From positions 36,688,001 through 36,752,000 of the forward strand of contig NC_072806.1 in assembly GCF_028583425.1 (NCBI RefSeq): a DNA stretch of 64,000 bases, written 5' to 3'. A program made the position numbers and the translations under genes. This document shows, piece by piece, positions 23,701 to 31,620 of this stretch. Numbering within the stretch: position 1 is the stretch's first letter; each line of letters starts with the position of its first letter. The notes below the pieces were generated by a model. That model saw only the letters and a program-made list of their open reading frames with translations. It had not been told where the DNA came from and ran no database searches. The stretch comes from Eublepharis macularius. Its lineage: Eukaryota > Chordata > Lepidosauria > Squamata > Eublepharidae.

Positions 23701-26197
23701 GTAGTGGAGCCATCTCTGAAAGTTTCAATAACACCACAGCTTACACTAAGATGGTGGAAATGAATGATTATTGCCTGTGGATGTTAATAATAATTAAGTG
23801 CCATCAAGTCGCAATCAACTCACAGCAACTCCGCATGAGGTTTTCAAGGAAAAAGATGAGCAGAGGTGGTTTGCCATTGTCTTCCTCTGCGTAGCAACTT
23901 TGTCTCCCATCCAACTACTAACTGTGGCCAATCTTGTTTAGCTTTTGAGCTTAGACTAGTATACACTGCCTAAGAAAAATGGGTTAAGAATTGCTTTCTT
24001 GAATTCCACTTCATTATAGCATGTGCTGCTATTTCTATTTCTCCAAATAAACCATCTCAGAGCTTGTTGTCTAGATACTCTTGGCTGCACAGGTAAAAAA
24101 AAGAGATACTTTTCCCACAACCAGGAGGGGCTACTGTTTGGCATGTGTAACACCTTGAAAATTCATGCTTGCTAATATCCCAAAAGCATTCTAGTTCAAG
24201 TACAGAGATAATCTGATTTTAAAACAAGTTTTCCCCATTACCTTGTTTCTTCTTCTTCCTTCTCCTCCTCCTTTCTTCTGTGCTCTGCTCATCTCTTTTT
24301 CTCTTTTTTACAGCCCCATCAGATTCATTCACATCTTCTTCAGATGGTTGTTTTGCTTCATCGAGATGCTTGCTTGCTCCTGCACCAATCTTAGAAGGGT
24401 TCAGGAGCGTTTTGGTTTTGCTTGCAAAGAAGTCAAGATCCGCCAGAAGTTTTCTGTCCTTTGTTTTGATTACCTGAAATAGAACATATTGACACAATCT
24501 CTCTTCAGGGAGAATAAAAATCAATGTTCAGTTTGAAAATCCCATTGAACTTTTAACCCTTCCCTTCCCCTGTAAAAACACCTTTCTTAGATTGTAGGTC
24601 AATCTAAGACCTACAATCTAATCTTAGGTTGGAGTATGGTGGTGAGTGGTAAGCACTACCTAAATTTCCAGAACAGGCTGCCAGACTACATTATTCTGAA
24701 GGCTGAAATCAAATTTTGTTGTTGTTGATTTATGGTTCTGTCCAATACCATAAGGTAAAAGCTTTCAAATCTTTTGTAGGACCTGCTTCTCAACTCACTC
24801 TACTTTTCAGAACCAAAGTGTAAAGTAACTTCACAGTACTCCTGCAGCCCACAAGCAAACCAAACTCAAGAATGTCACAGCAGTTAACACAGAATCCAGT
24901 CTTATACTGAGCAGTGGACAATATTTTTAGGCCATTTTGCACATAATACAGAGGGACATCTGTAATTGTGATTTATACATTTTTGTTAGATTCTTTTATG
25001 TGCCTCGATTGTAAATGGCCTTTGGCCAGACACAATAAACTCTTATTGGCTGACATAATATAGAGATAAACCTACATTTGCCACAAAGAAACCCAGAGGC
25101 TCTTTCACTCAGCTCACCCTGTTCTTCCTCCTCTTTTTCCTTGGCATCTTAACCAACCTGTGAGAGAGTCAAAACTGACTTTGAGTTCCAACTGACAACA
25201 GGATGCTGAGATAGTTGCAAGGACCTCACTACTTCTGATTGGTGCAGGATCACAGACTGGAAGGCTTCCCCCTGCTCAGTTAAAAGATGGTTTTCTATCA
25301 TTAGGAAAGTCCAGGAGCACCTATAAGACTAACACAATTTTTGGTAGGGTATGAGGTTTCGGGAGTCGCAGCTCACTTCTTCAGATACAGCTATCATGTC
25401 AAATGAGAATAGCTGGTAAATGACAATAATTTTGACAATGGATTCAATCTGGATTGAATCAAGACCTAGGCTTCCTGTCTCATTCCTGGTGCTGATTTCT
25501 CCACACTCACCACCCATATGTGCATACCCCACTCTATTCAATTGTGCCTGCTATTGTCATTCCCCAGCTATTGCCATTTACCTGCTGTTGTCATTTGGCA
25601 TCTAAAATCACTCTATATAAGGACAGACGGACTCACACTGTATCTGAAGAAGTGAGCTGTGACTCATTAAAGCTCATATCCTACCACAAATTTTGTGAGT
25701 CTTCTAGGTGCTACACTGGACTCTTGCTTTTGTCTACTGCTACAGACAGACTAACAGGTCGGCCCATCTTGACCTATCTCCAGAGGGCCTTTCTCTGCAA
25801 AGCTAAAATCCAAATTCCAACGCGACCTGCAACCCAGCCCTGCCGCCCCCGTATTCTGTCACATTCTGCAGCATGGGCGAAGCAGCCCTAACTGCCCCTC
25901 TGAAATTTGCTGCCTTCCTCCCCCTCCAGGTTTGTTGTGAGAATCAAAAGAGAAGGAAAAGAAAGGAAGAAGCAATGCGACTTCGAGTATTTTTCTGGTG
26001 GGGAAGCAGAATTTCTAAAAATGTAGTTCAGTCACAATCATTAGAAAAGGCGCCCTAGAACATGTGCAGAGTGCATTCCCTTGCTGGGCGTGGCTTTCGG
26101 CCCCCCTCACCTTGAACCGCTCCGCGTCCCCCCTGAAGCGCGTCACGTCAAACTTGGCGCCGGCCCCGAGTTTCCGAAAGAGCCGCTGCGCCTCCAT
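8632..26197 (-). CDS. DDX52: DDX52 (ROK1 homologue), DEAD-box RNA helicase, complete gene
   Basis: Fifteen exons (listed separately) join in phase with GT-AG introns into 620 codons; human DDX52 is 599 aa. The family unwinds RNA with ATP in the nucleolus. Yeast Rok1 acts in the small-subunit processome for early 18S rRNA processing and helps release snoRNA. The protein has an N-terminal [17 protein letters not shown] block (residues 1-17), close to human [17 protein letters not shown], and a Lys/Arg-rich probable nucleolar signal near 84-106. Helicase motifs follow: Q motif (F199...Q206), motif I APTGSGKT (223-230), Ia PTRELA (256-261), Ib TPNR (306-309), II DESD (332-335), III SAT (367-369), V ARGID (487-491) and VI HRIGRTGR (512-519). 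The tail is basic (565-620). DESD instead of DEAD is also what I recall for the human protein. The start lies in a CpG island. No break was found; intron 8 hosts a CCDC120 retrocopy on the other strand. Confidence 0.97.
8711..9756 (-). other. DDX52 intron 14
   Basis: It holds a CAGGGCTTTTTT MITE (9412-9671) and, beside it, an old T-rich LINE-tail-like stretch (9325-9405). Nothing recognised at 8720-9320. Confidence 0.9.
9412..9671. mobile_element. hAT-type palindromic MITE, CAGGGCTTTTTT family, copy 2
   Basis: A perfect 8-bp duplication GCTGTACG lies at 9404-9411 and 9672-9679. The arms are near-perfect inverted repeats. It lies in DDX52 intron 14, ending about 85 bp from exon 14. Confidence 0.95.
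9757..9849 (-). CDS. DDX52: DDX52 exon 14
   Basis: The acceptor TTTTTCAG precedes CAAACAA. Residues 564-594 include [14 protein letters not shown], matching the human [15 protein letters not shown] stretch. The donor is AA|GTAAGT. Confidence 0.93.
9850..10799 (-). other. DDX52 intron 13
   Basis: A GC-rich, coding-like patch (10090-10290) has no usable open frame and no recognised match. The rest shows nothing I can name. Confidence 0.85.
10800..10871 (-). CDS. DDX52: DDX52 exon 13
   Basis: The acceptor TCTCCTAG precedes CATAGCC. It encodes [20 protein letters not shown] and onward, aligned to human [20 protein letters not shown]. The donor is AAAG|GTAAGT. Confidence 0.95.
11045..11278 (-). 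mobile_element. tRNA-derived SINE (Sauria type), near full length
   Basis: The minus strand begins 'GCCTATGTGGTGTGATGGTT' (A-box region) with a decayed B box 'ACTCAAGCTTGAGTCC'. It runs through CTCAGCCTAACCTACCTCAT to a tail of GGGTATAAATGAAGAAAG. Confidence 0.78.
12362..12500 (-). mobile_element. CR1-type LINE 3' end
   Basis: The plus strand reads 'CTCATAGAATTGGAAGGAAC' then 'CATCTAGTCCAACCCCTTGC'. Reversed, this is the typical CR1 3' end with its ATTCTATGA-like terminus. Confidence 0.7.
13182..13257 (-). CDS. DDX52: DDX52 exon 12 (motif VI end)
   Basis: The acceptor CTGACAG precedes GTCGCAC. It completes motif VI (GRTGRAG) and encodes [15 protein letters not shown] as in vertebrate DDX52. 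The donor is AG|GTACGT. Confidence 0.97.
13258..14816 (-). other. DDX52 intron 11
   Basis: It contains MITE copy 3 (13845-14207). The flanking DNA (13260-13835 and 14220-14810) has no repeat I recognise. Confidence 0.9.
13845..14207. mobile_element. hAT-type palindromic MITE, CAGGGCTTTTTT family, copy 3 (long form)
   Basis: A perfect 8-bp duplication GTGCTAAT lies at 13837-13844 and 14208-14215. Unlike the short copies, it has an unpaired right-hand segment with 'GCGATTTAAACCTTTAAAAA' and 'TTCCAGCTGACCCAAAGTGA', also found at 33672-33974 and inverted in 40680-40962. This looks like a less reduced ancestor of the short form. Confidence 0.93.
14817..14967 (-). CDS. DDX52: DDX52 exon 11 (motif V)
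   Basis: The acceptor TTCATAG precedes AGAGACAAC. It encodes [20 protein letters not shown] and then [12 protein letters not shown] (motif V), YIHRI (start of motif VI). The donor is ATTG|GTGAGT. Confidence 0.97.
15943..16146 (-). mobile_element. tRNA-derived SINE (Sauria type), decayed
   Basis: The minus strand carries 'GCCAGCATGGCATGGGGTTA' at its 5' end, 'GGGTTCAAATCCCC' as the B box, and a diverged body and tail. Confidence 0.65.
16680..16985 (+). mobile_element. LINE 3' end (CR1/L2-like)
   Basis: T-rich sequence with a run of TATATA is followed by 'TTGCATTACCCACCTTGAAT', 'GGTGAGAAAGGCAATCTATA' and a terminal AAATAAATAA. It is a typical 3' terminus only. Confidence 0.65.
17249..17371 (-). 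CDS. DDX52: DDX52 exon 10 (motif IV)
   Basis: The acceptor AATGCAG precedes GGCTTCACA. It encodes [20 protein letters not shown] and continues to HADRTQQQ, almost identical to human. The donor is CAG|GTAGGC. Confidence 0.98.
17372..18049 (-). other. DDX52 intron 9
   Basis: No repeat or gene recognised. A short A-rich run lies near 17815-17835. Confidence 0.85.
18050..18140 (-). CDS. DDX52: DDX52 exon 9
   Basis: The acceptor AATTCCAG precedes AAACTCT. It encodes [20 protein letters not shown] and then [10 protein letters not shown]. The donor is AAG|GTAGTT. Confidence 0.97.
18240..18436 (+). other. 5' UTR-like GC-rich leader of the CCDC120 retrocopy
   Basis: A GC-rich stretch immediately precedes the retrocopy ATG, unlike the AT-rich intron on either side. 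It looks like copied 5' UTR. The left edge is inferred from the composition change near 18236; no clear target duplication was found. Confidence 0.5.
18437..18937 (+). CDS. CCDC120-like retrocopy with intact CUPID-domain frame, in DDX52 intron 8
   Basis: This is a 166-codon open frame on the opposite strand to DDX52. It begins [10 protein letters not shown], close to CCDC120 ([10 protein letters not shown] in human). The heptad-rich [18 protein letters not shown] and [14 protein letters not shown] stretches of the CUPID (DUF3338) domain follow, then [14 protein letters not shown], which I recall as CCDC120-specific. CCDC120, INAVA and FRMD4 proteins use this region to bind cytohesin ARF-GEFs at centrosomes and junctions. 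Native CCDC120 is a multi-exon gene of about 600 residues; here the domain is uninterrupted and ends at TAA after ENKIKA, so the Pro/Ser-rich C-terminal three quarters are absent. That makes it a processed copy by inference. Position 18389 is a GTG, not a start. No poly(A) tail or duplication was seen. It could be a pseudogene, or a retrogene that keeps only the CUPID domain. Confidence 0.72.
   Translation: MAVKGQLISSSSYSSSEALQQELCPRTRMERVQELLEKQRALQQVLSLRLKELRHVCMREAELTGKLPPEYPLEPGERPQPVRRRRPAPTYRITAALKNADVPSLEELARDLALQQQVVEAAQRLAVAPELTAEQRRRRRQVQADATQSLWELEVQVVEIENKIKA
19303..19506 (-). CDS. DDX52: DDX52 exon 8 (motifs II and III)
   Basis: The acceptor GTCTTAG precedes GGTCGAATG. It encodes [20 protein letters not shown] with motif II DESD, and [11 protein letters not shown] with motif III SAT, ending SVSVGA. 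The donor is CCAG|GTAACT. Confidence 0.98.
19507..20426 (-). other. DDX52 intron 7
   Basis: No repeat or gene recognised; moderately AT-rich. Confidence 0.85.
20427..20499 (-). CDS. DDX52: DDX52 exon 7 (motif Ib)
   Basis: The acceptor TTCTGCAG precedes ATATACTGG. It encodes [18 protein letters not shown] (TPNR is motif Ib). The donor is CCAG|GTACGT. Confidence 0.97.
20593..20704 (-). CDS. DDX52: DDX52 exon 6
   Basis: The acceptor TTTTGTAG precedes ACGCACAG. It encodes [20 protein letters not shown] and then [17 protein letters not shown]. The donor is TTCG|GTAATT. The 93-bp intron 6 follows. Confidence 0.97.
21003..21176 (+). mobile_element. tRNA-derived SINE (GGGGCTGTGGCTCAATGG type)
   Basis: A-box TGGCTCAATGGTAGAGC and B-box GGTTCAATCCC are intact. 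The tail reads 'CTGACTTTGATGGACCAATG' to 'GATTCAGTA', where a palindrome has inserted. The family is common in squamates; the tRNA-like part is not a functional tRNA gene because it continues into the SINE body. Confidence 0.85.
21177..21370. repeat. Hammerhead-like palindromic repeat
   Basis: 'GGAGTTAGCCATGTTAGTCT' opens a head-to-head palindrome with arms from AAGAGTCCAGTAG-like to CTACTGGACTCTTT-like sequence, centred on CAGATGC near 21290. It sits in the 3' end of a SINE. Confidence 0.82.
21483..21626 (-). CDS. DDX52: DDX52 exon 5 (motifs I and Ia)
   Basis: The acceptor ACACTAG precedes GGTCGTGAA. It encodes [18 protein letters not shown] (Walker A) and [13 protein letters not shown] (motif Ia). 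The donor is TCAG|GTATGA. Confidence 0.99.
21627..22784 (-). other. DDX52 intron 4
   Basis: It contains one minus-strand SINE (21786-22012). The rest is unremarkable. Confidence 0.88.
21786..22012 (-). mobile_element. tRNA-derived SINE (Sauria type)
   Basis: The minus strand shows 'GGAGTGTCAGATTAGGATCT', B-box GGGTTTGAATC, CTGAGCCTAACCTACCAC, and the tail 'GGCTGGGCATGAATGAATAA'. Confidence 0.75.
22785..22970 (-). CDS. DDX52: DDX52 exon 4 (Q motif)
   Basis: The acceptor TCTTCCAG precedes GTAAACCAT. It encodes [20 protein letters not shown] and the Q motif [18 protein letters not shown]. The donor is CAT|GTGAGT. Confidence 0.98.
22971..23575 (-). other. DDX52 intron 3
   Basis: AT-rich; no repeat or gene recognised. 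Confidence 0.85.
23576..23715 (-). CDS. DDX52: DDX52 exon 3
   Basis: The acceptor CTTTCAG precedes AGATGGCTCC. It encodes [20 protein letters not shown] and then KLEQARREK, aligning to human WMSSVEAK and KLENLRKEK. The donor is AAAG|GTGAGG. Confidence 0.95.
23785..23945 (-). mobile_element. 5S-rRNA-derived SINE
   Basis: On the minus strand 'GCTCAAAAGCTAAACAAGAT' and TTAGTAGTTGGATGGGAGAC match the 5S rRNA internal promoter region. The SINE tail 'GGCAAACCACCTCTGCTCAT' and 'GCGACTTGATGGCACTTAAT' follows. It lies in DDX52 intron 2. Confidence 0.8.
24242..24473 (-). CDS. DDX52: DDX52 exon 2
   Basis: The acceptor CTATTTCAG precedes GTAATCAAA. It encodes [16 protein letters not shown], acidic and then strongly basic sequence ending [10 protein letters not shown], a probable nuclear/nucleolar signal. 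The donor is CAAG|GTAATG. Confidence 0.95.
24587..24621. repeat. Perfect 14-bp inverted repeat
   Basis: TTAGATTGTAGGTC (24587-24600) and GACCTACAATCTAA (24608-24621) are exact complements around a 7-base loop. Confidence 0.95.
25305..25395 (-). repeat. Hammerhead-like repeat, single-unit variant
   Basis: The minus strand reads CTGAAGA-A-GTGAG...CTCCC-GAAACC, followed by the 'GTTAGTCTTATAGGTGCTCC' tail. Confidence 0.72.
25632..25760 (+). repeat. Hammerhead-like repeat, single-unit variant
   Basis: CTGAAGA-A-GTGAGCTGTGACTCAT-TAAAGC shows a decayed core. The tail 'GAGTCTTCTAGGTGCTACAC' and CAGACAGACTAACAGG follow. Confidence 0.72.
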
Positions 26198-26440
26198 GCT
26201 CCTTCAGCGGGCTACCGGCGTGCACCGCGCCGGGTCAGGAAGTGGCCGCGGTGCCTAGCAACCGAGACGCCGGCGGAAGCGGGAAGCGGAAGGAAGAGAC
26301 ACGCACTTCCTTCGATGTGGCTGGACCACGCCTCCTTCGCTGGAGAAGGCTGGGCGAAGCTCGCGGGAGACCATAGAGCCGGAGAAGAGGGACAGCCCCC
26401 AGTTGGGGATCGCTTCCGGGTTGAAGGCCGTCATCTGTAA
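26070..26440. promoter_or_regulatory. CpG island at the DDX52 start
   Basis: CpG-rich DNA spans exon 1 and its upstream side, with elements such as GAAGCGGGAAGCGGAAG (ETS-like GGAA sites) near 26276-26292. It probably contains the DDX52 promoter. The transcription start was not located. Confidence 0.8.
26111..26197 (-). CDS. DDX52: DDX52 exon 1 (start codon)
   Basis: An ATG at 26197-26195 opens [20 protein letters not shown] and ends ERFK at TTCAAG|GTGAGG, exactly 29 codons. The start matches the family N-terminus. Confidence 0.97.
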
Positions 26441-26471
26441 ACTTGGTGCGTACTCATTCACGAAGTCCGGA

Positions 26472-26552
26472 GAAATCCTAAATTGAGTTTACACCAGTCT
26501 GAGTCCATTGAAATCAATGGCTTAGCTGGGAGGAACTCTGTTTAGGATTTCA
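26472..26552. repeat. Short palindromic repeat (AATCCTAAA...)
   Basis: AAATCCTAAATTGAGTTTAC is mirrored by GAACTCTGTTTAGGATTTC around CATTGAAATCAATGG; related to 3728-3812. Confidence 0.68.
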
Positions 26553-26599
26553 CAGTTAGTTTGCTGTGGCTTTTCTTTTTTAAGAAATAGCAATTATTG

Positions 26600-26870
26600 T
26601 CTCAGTCTGTGGGAGGATAACGCAGAAGGGGAGTCGGCGTCGCCGCCAAATCCTGACGGCTTTCACCGGGGCTGCCACGGATGTCCCATTGGGGATCGGA
26701 AGTGTGTGTGTAGTTTCACAGCGCCCGCGCCTCTTTGGCTGGTCCGGCTCGGAAGGGCGCTATTCTCGCTGTCGCCACGAGGAGGCGCACGAGGCTCGAG
26801 CCTTCTGCAACGAAGCGTCGAGCGTCTCTAAGCTGCCCGGGGGAGCGATGGGCGTTTATTAATTCCTGGA
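26600..26870. promoter_or_regulatory. Second CpG-rich block upstream of DDX52
   Basis: Many CpGs occur in a 270-bp stretch (for example GTCGGCGTCGCCGCC and GAAGCGTCGAGCGTC) separated from the exon 1 island by AT-rich DNA and a repeat. No exon was recognised. It may be part of one broad island or a separate promoter. Confidence 0.5.
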
Positions 26871-27154
26871 GGACGTTAACGGCAATGCTTTAATTTCTAA
26901 AGCCTGTCATTTTCTTATTAACAGTCAAGTCACGATCTCTCCTCACATTTGTCACAAGCTGGAGACCTAGACAAGGGGAGCTTTAATTGGACATAACCAA
27001 CGTTTGTATAACTTTCCTCCCAAACTAAAGAAATCTCGTTTTCAAATGGGAAAAACTGCAAGTAGGCATGTCGTGTGTGTGTGTGCCGTTCTCCCTCGCC
27101 CTGTCCCTGGATGGTAAATAACAAGGAAGACAAAAAGTCATGTTTACTCATGAG

Positions 27155-27589
27155 CAGGGGTCATTTCGTAGAAAAAGAGCTGGAGGAACTCATTAGCATA
27201 CCTCATCAGCATATGCCACGCCCCTTGCCATTACCGGAAGTGTGTTATTAGCGTAACTGATTTGTGTATGCCACACCCCCTGACATCACCTATCTTGGCT
27301 GTTTTGGACCCAATCCTGGTCATTCAGGGCTGAAATTGAGCCCAAAATGGCAAAAGGGGGCTGAAAATGGCTGAAAAGGGGCCCAAAACGGTCAGAATCG
27401 GGCTGCTGCTGAGTGGGAGAGTGATCCACCACCCATCAGAGGCGCGATCTGGGCCATTTTGGCCCCAATCCAGGCTGAAACGGGCCCAAAATGGCCGAGA
27501 GTTGGTTGGGCGGGGGCACCTGACATGTGACCTCTTTGGGGAACTGTCGGAACTGCGTTCCTGCGCGTTCCCCCTCGAAATGAGCCCTG
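27155..27589 (+). mobile_element. hAT-type non-autonomous element, CAGGGGTCATTTC family
   Basis: The flanks CTCATGAG and CTCCTGAG agree at 7 of 8 positions. Its ends and 'CCCAAAATGG' repeats match the copies at 1831, 5807 and 47432. Confidence 0.88.
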
Positions 27590-28804
27590 CTCCTGAGTCA
27601 AATTGTCACTTTGCTAGAAACTAAATCTGTCAACTTGCATTAAGTGACTTGCCTAAGGCAGAGCAGTGAGTCGGGGCAGAGATGCCAGTGGAATCAGAGT
27701 CGACTCCAGGCATTCAGTTCTGAAAAGCTGCCTCCTGCATTTGGTCAACTGGCTGCCAACCACCAGTTGGTTCTCACAAGTCAATTAAAGGAGTCAACCT
27801 GGAGCAAATCATGAATAGTCTGGCCATGCACTGTGTGATACGGTTCCCAACCTCCTGGTGGTGGCTGCATATCTTCCAGGATTACAACTGATCTCCAGGC
27901 AACAGAGATCAATCCTCCTGGAGAAAATAGCTGCTGTCAGTCCTTAGCAGGTAGACCCCCCTAAGTCCCTCACAGCAAGCACTCAGGTGCATTGGTTGAA
28001 GTAACTTGTATTAGAGATCTATACAGTCCAAGTGATCTATACGAATGCATTGGTAGAAGTGACTATTCAAAAAAGGACAGTGTTAGTTATAGGGAACCTT
28101 CCCGCACCAGGATAGTGTCCATTGGCATTCTGGCGCGCAAACCCCAAAGAGTTACATGGGAACTGATTAGTTTAGACTAGACATAGTACAGGATGAAATA
28201 ATTTCATTCTCTGGGAAAAGATACATTCCGAGCTGGCTGTAGCTTGCTGTCAAGGACACTTGCTGTAGAAGTGAAAGTAAATACCTTTAGCAGATAGGAG
28301 ACAATTCCTCCCCCCCCCCCCCCGGCTGAGTATATTGCAGTTCAACATTTTACACTCAGAAACCCAGGATGGTGTACCGCAGAGATCAGCACAGAAAAGG
28401 AAACATACACCAATGGCCAATCAGGCATACATGACAGCTGCCTTGCAAAGTGGACTGTATGGCATTATACCCAACTGAGGTCCGTCCCCAAATTCTGCCC
28501 TCTCCAGGCCCCACTCCAAAATCTCCAGGAATTTCTCGACCCAGAACTGACAATTCTATGTCAGCTGGGTAAAGAAGTCGGATGTTGTGTGGACTTTGGG
28601 CATCTATGGACATTATTAAAATGATGTTGTGCTTGGGCTCTACCATTTCAGATCTCTAATGAGGGTTTGTGTGCCAAAATGTTTTTCCATACAGAGAAAA
28701 ATATCCCTGAATATAAAAAGCTAGTGCACCAGGCGAAAAGCTAAGCTGGAAGCACTCTCTCTGATACCTACATTTCTGTGTGCAGGGAATTTTCAAGCCC
28801 TGCC
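27590..28804. other. Intergenic, decayed repeats
   Basis: It holds fragments of the TAGGGTTGCC family near 27845-27945 and 28440-28555, and a poly-C run near 28310-28323. Otherwise nothing recognised. Confidence 0.6.
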
Positions 28805-29250
28805 AAGAGACATTTTAAAAATTTATTCGGTAGCATTTTTATCCCACCCTTCTTCTGAGATTCTTCAGTCCTCCAGGTTATCTTCACAACAACCCTGTTG
28901 GGTTGCTTAGGTTGAGCATGTATGGATGGCTCAAGGTCTCTCAGTCATGCATGTCTTTAACATTATTTATATATTTACTTTGTTTACACTCCACCGTTTC
29001 CCCCTATGGGACCCCATTGTTTTTCTGTCCTCCATTTTATCCTCCCAATAACCCTATAAGGTAGGATAGACTGAGAATGTGGGTGACTAGCCCAAGGCCA
29101 CTCAGCAAACTTCCATGGCAGAATGAGGATTCGAACGTGAGTCTCCCAGATCCTGGTCTGACACTTTAACCACTACACTACACTGGCTCTCGAGGGATTT
29201 TAATCCTGGCCTTTCCCAGTCCTAGTTCAACACTTTAACCACTATGTGGG
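28805..29250 (-). mobile_element. Cluster of two to three tRNA-derived SINEs (Sauria type)
   Basis: There is one truncated copy (28805-28945), one near-complete copy (28965-29190) with GATTCGAACGTGAGTCTCCC and 'CCACTACACTACACTGG', and a short 5' fragment (29200-29250). All are on the minus strand. Confidence 0.7.
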
Positions 29251-30164
29251 CACTCTTTTGTGAAAACAGACTCTAGAACCAAGCAGGCAGGCTTCCCGGC
29301 GGGGGGGAGGGGGGGATAGAGATGCACTGGTAGGGGGCCATTGCTGGAAGGCCTCTGAACGTGGCAGCCACGTGCTGAGCCTCCAACAGTGAAGATTCCC
29401 AAAACAGGGCCTCTTCTGAAGAGCTTGAAGCGTGCGGGAGAACGTATAAAAGGACACAATCCCAAATCATCTCTCTCTTGTTTTGGGCTGGGGTTGTACC
29501 TTTTCAGACCACAGGAGGGCTTTACGTGGCAAAATGTCTTCACAATACAGTGAGACCGTGTAGCATCAAGGCTGGGAGTAGGGAGTTAAACGTTTCTTGT
29601 TTGAATCCTGCTTCAGAGTCTTTCTACACAAGACATCTGATGCATAAAGAACACGCATGGGGAGATGCCATGTTAGCCGGGAAGGGAAGTTTAAAAAGAC
29701 AGAGCCAGCAACAAGCCAAAGGCTTCGTTATACACTGGAGTTGTGTGAAGGGCTGTGATGCCAGAAGGGAAACCAGCCCATTATAACCTCTCCAGGTCCA
29801 AGCCCAGCTCTGGAAGGCAGCGCCAGCCCATTTCCATTCCTTGCTGCCCTCTGGTTCAGATCCCATACAGTTTTAGACTGGAGAGGTGAAATTGACAGAG
29901 CCTTCCGGGAGGCGAAGATGAAATTGACAAACCCTCTGAGGAGCAATCTCTGCCGGCTCTGTGTTTTTAAACTATGCTTCCTGGCTAACATTGCGTCTCC
30001 CTACACTTGACAAATCCGCACTGAGGTGTCTCGTGTAGAGACTCTCAGCCACAAACTCACTAAGTGGCATTAGGGAAGCCATTTTTGCTTCACTCATTTA
30101 TCAGCACAAGCAGGATAACAACACAGACCTATCTTTTAACACCGTAAATACTATATTGCCATGA

Positions 30165-30355
30165 TCTGGATAGTCCAGGATAGCCTGGTCTCAAAAGTTT
30201 AAAAGGGTCAACTCTGGTTAGTACTCAGATGGGTAACCACGAAAGAAGTCCAGAGTTGCTGAGCAGAGGCAGGCAACGGCAAACCACCTCGGAACATCTC
30301 TTGCCTGGAAAATCCTACAGGGTAGCTATAAGTTGGCTGCGACTTGACAGCACTT
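30165..30355 (+). mobile_element. 5S-rRNA-derived SINE
   Basis: The sequence carries TAGCCTGGTCTC, then GGTTAGTACTCAGATGGGTA, which is the 5S rRNA internal control region. The shared SINE tail 'GGCAACGGCAAACCACCTC' and GCTGCGACTTGACAGCAC follows. Confidence 0.85.
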
Positions 30356-30514
30356 TCCATCCCTAAAGAGCATATTAAACACTTACTCGTTGTTTGTTGT
30401 ATGAAATTCACTGTCATGAGCTGGGGTATTGTTTCTCGTTACGTGCTTGTTTATATATTTATTCAAGAATTTATCTCTTGCCTTTCCCAATGGCAACTTA
30501 CAACAGTTTATTTG

Positions 30515-31500
30515 TATTTATTTTATTTATTTATGACATTTATAATCCACCTTTCTTACTGAGACTCGAGGCGGATTACACAGTGTGAGATTGGTACAGT
30601 CGATAGCAAGGACATTTCCATAAACAATGCCAAACAATACAATAAACAATACAAAGCAAGAAACCTCCCAATTGCCCCCCCAAACTACTAAAATGCAATC
30701 TGCTCTTCATTAAAAGGTCTGGTAGATAAAACAACCTTTCAGGGTTTCCTAAAAGTTTCCAAGGACGGCACTCCTCCTTAGGGAGTCCATTCCACAGACA
30801 GGGAGCCAGCACAGAAAAAGTGCAAGCCCTCATCGATGCCAGGTAGGCAAAATAAAGGTGCCCCACCTTTAATAAGGGAATAGCCAGAAGGTGGCAAGCT
30901 AAAGACCATAGCTGACACTCAGGGACGTACAGGGAATGATGGTCCTTTTGATATGAGGGTCCTATGAATGGCTTTAAAGTTCACAACCAGTACCTTGAAT
31001 TGAACCCGGAACTGGCTGCCAGTGGAGCTGTTTTATAGTTGGCAAGATGTGCCCCCCAACATTCAGCCCTTGACTCAGTCGGGCTGCTGCATTCTGAACA
31101 TGCTGTCGTTCCCAAGTTGCCTTCAAGGCCAGCCCAACATAAAGAGCATTGCAGTCATCTAACTACAAGATTACAAAAGCATGGATTGCGGGGGTGGGGC
31201 GGTGTTAGTCTAGGAAGGGAGAGATCTGGTGAACCGGATGCAGCTGAGGGGAGGCATGCTTGGCCGCTACGCCAGGTGCTTTTGAAAAAGAAAGACTGGG
31301 TGCATGGGCAGCCTGAAGCTCTGAACCTGCTCTCCAGATGCCAACTCCATCTACTTCCCAAGCACCTATGGTGCCAACCTGCATTGCCTCTACCTTGTTT
31401 GGCTTCAGCTGCAGCTTGCTGTGCTTTAGCCACTTAACCATGGCCTCAATAGATGCTCTTCCTCCAAGGAGATGGGATTTATAGTTCCCTTCCCTCATCA
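30515..31500 (-). mobile_element. L2/CR1-like LINE fragment, 3' half
   Basis: The minus strand encodes pieces of a reverse transcriptase such as SIEAMVKWLKHSKLQLKPNK (compare the L2/CR1 thumb region). It ends at 30515 with a 3' terminus reading TCTCAGTAAGAAAGGTGGAT and AAATAAATAAAATAAA-like sequence. It has many disruptions and no intact frame. Confidence 0.78.
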
Positions 31501-31620
31501 TTTTCTTCTATCAACAACCCTGCGAGGTAGGTTAGATTAGTTGACACTGGGCTGGCTCAAGATCACCCAGTGACCTTCATGGCAGAGTGAAGAATCGAGC
31601 CCCAGTCCTTACTAACTGTC
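31500..31620 (-). mobile_element. tRNA-derived SINE fragment (Sauria type)
   Basis: The minus strand contains 'CTAACCTACCTCGCAGGGTT' and GCCATGAAGGTCACTGGGTG, from the middle of the SINE. Confidence 0.6.

Larger units (their letters stand above)
24474..26110 (-). other. DDX52 intron 1
   Basis: It contains a perfect 14-bp hairpin (24587-24621) and two single-unit hammerhead-like repeats in opposite orientations (25305-25395 minus, 25632-25760 plus). The rest shows nothing recognised. Confidence 0.88.

Noticed and set aside
30165-30300. 5S rRNA gene
   Set aside because: Only the internal control region resembles 5S rRNA, and a SINE tail follows.
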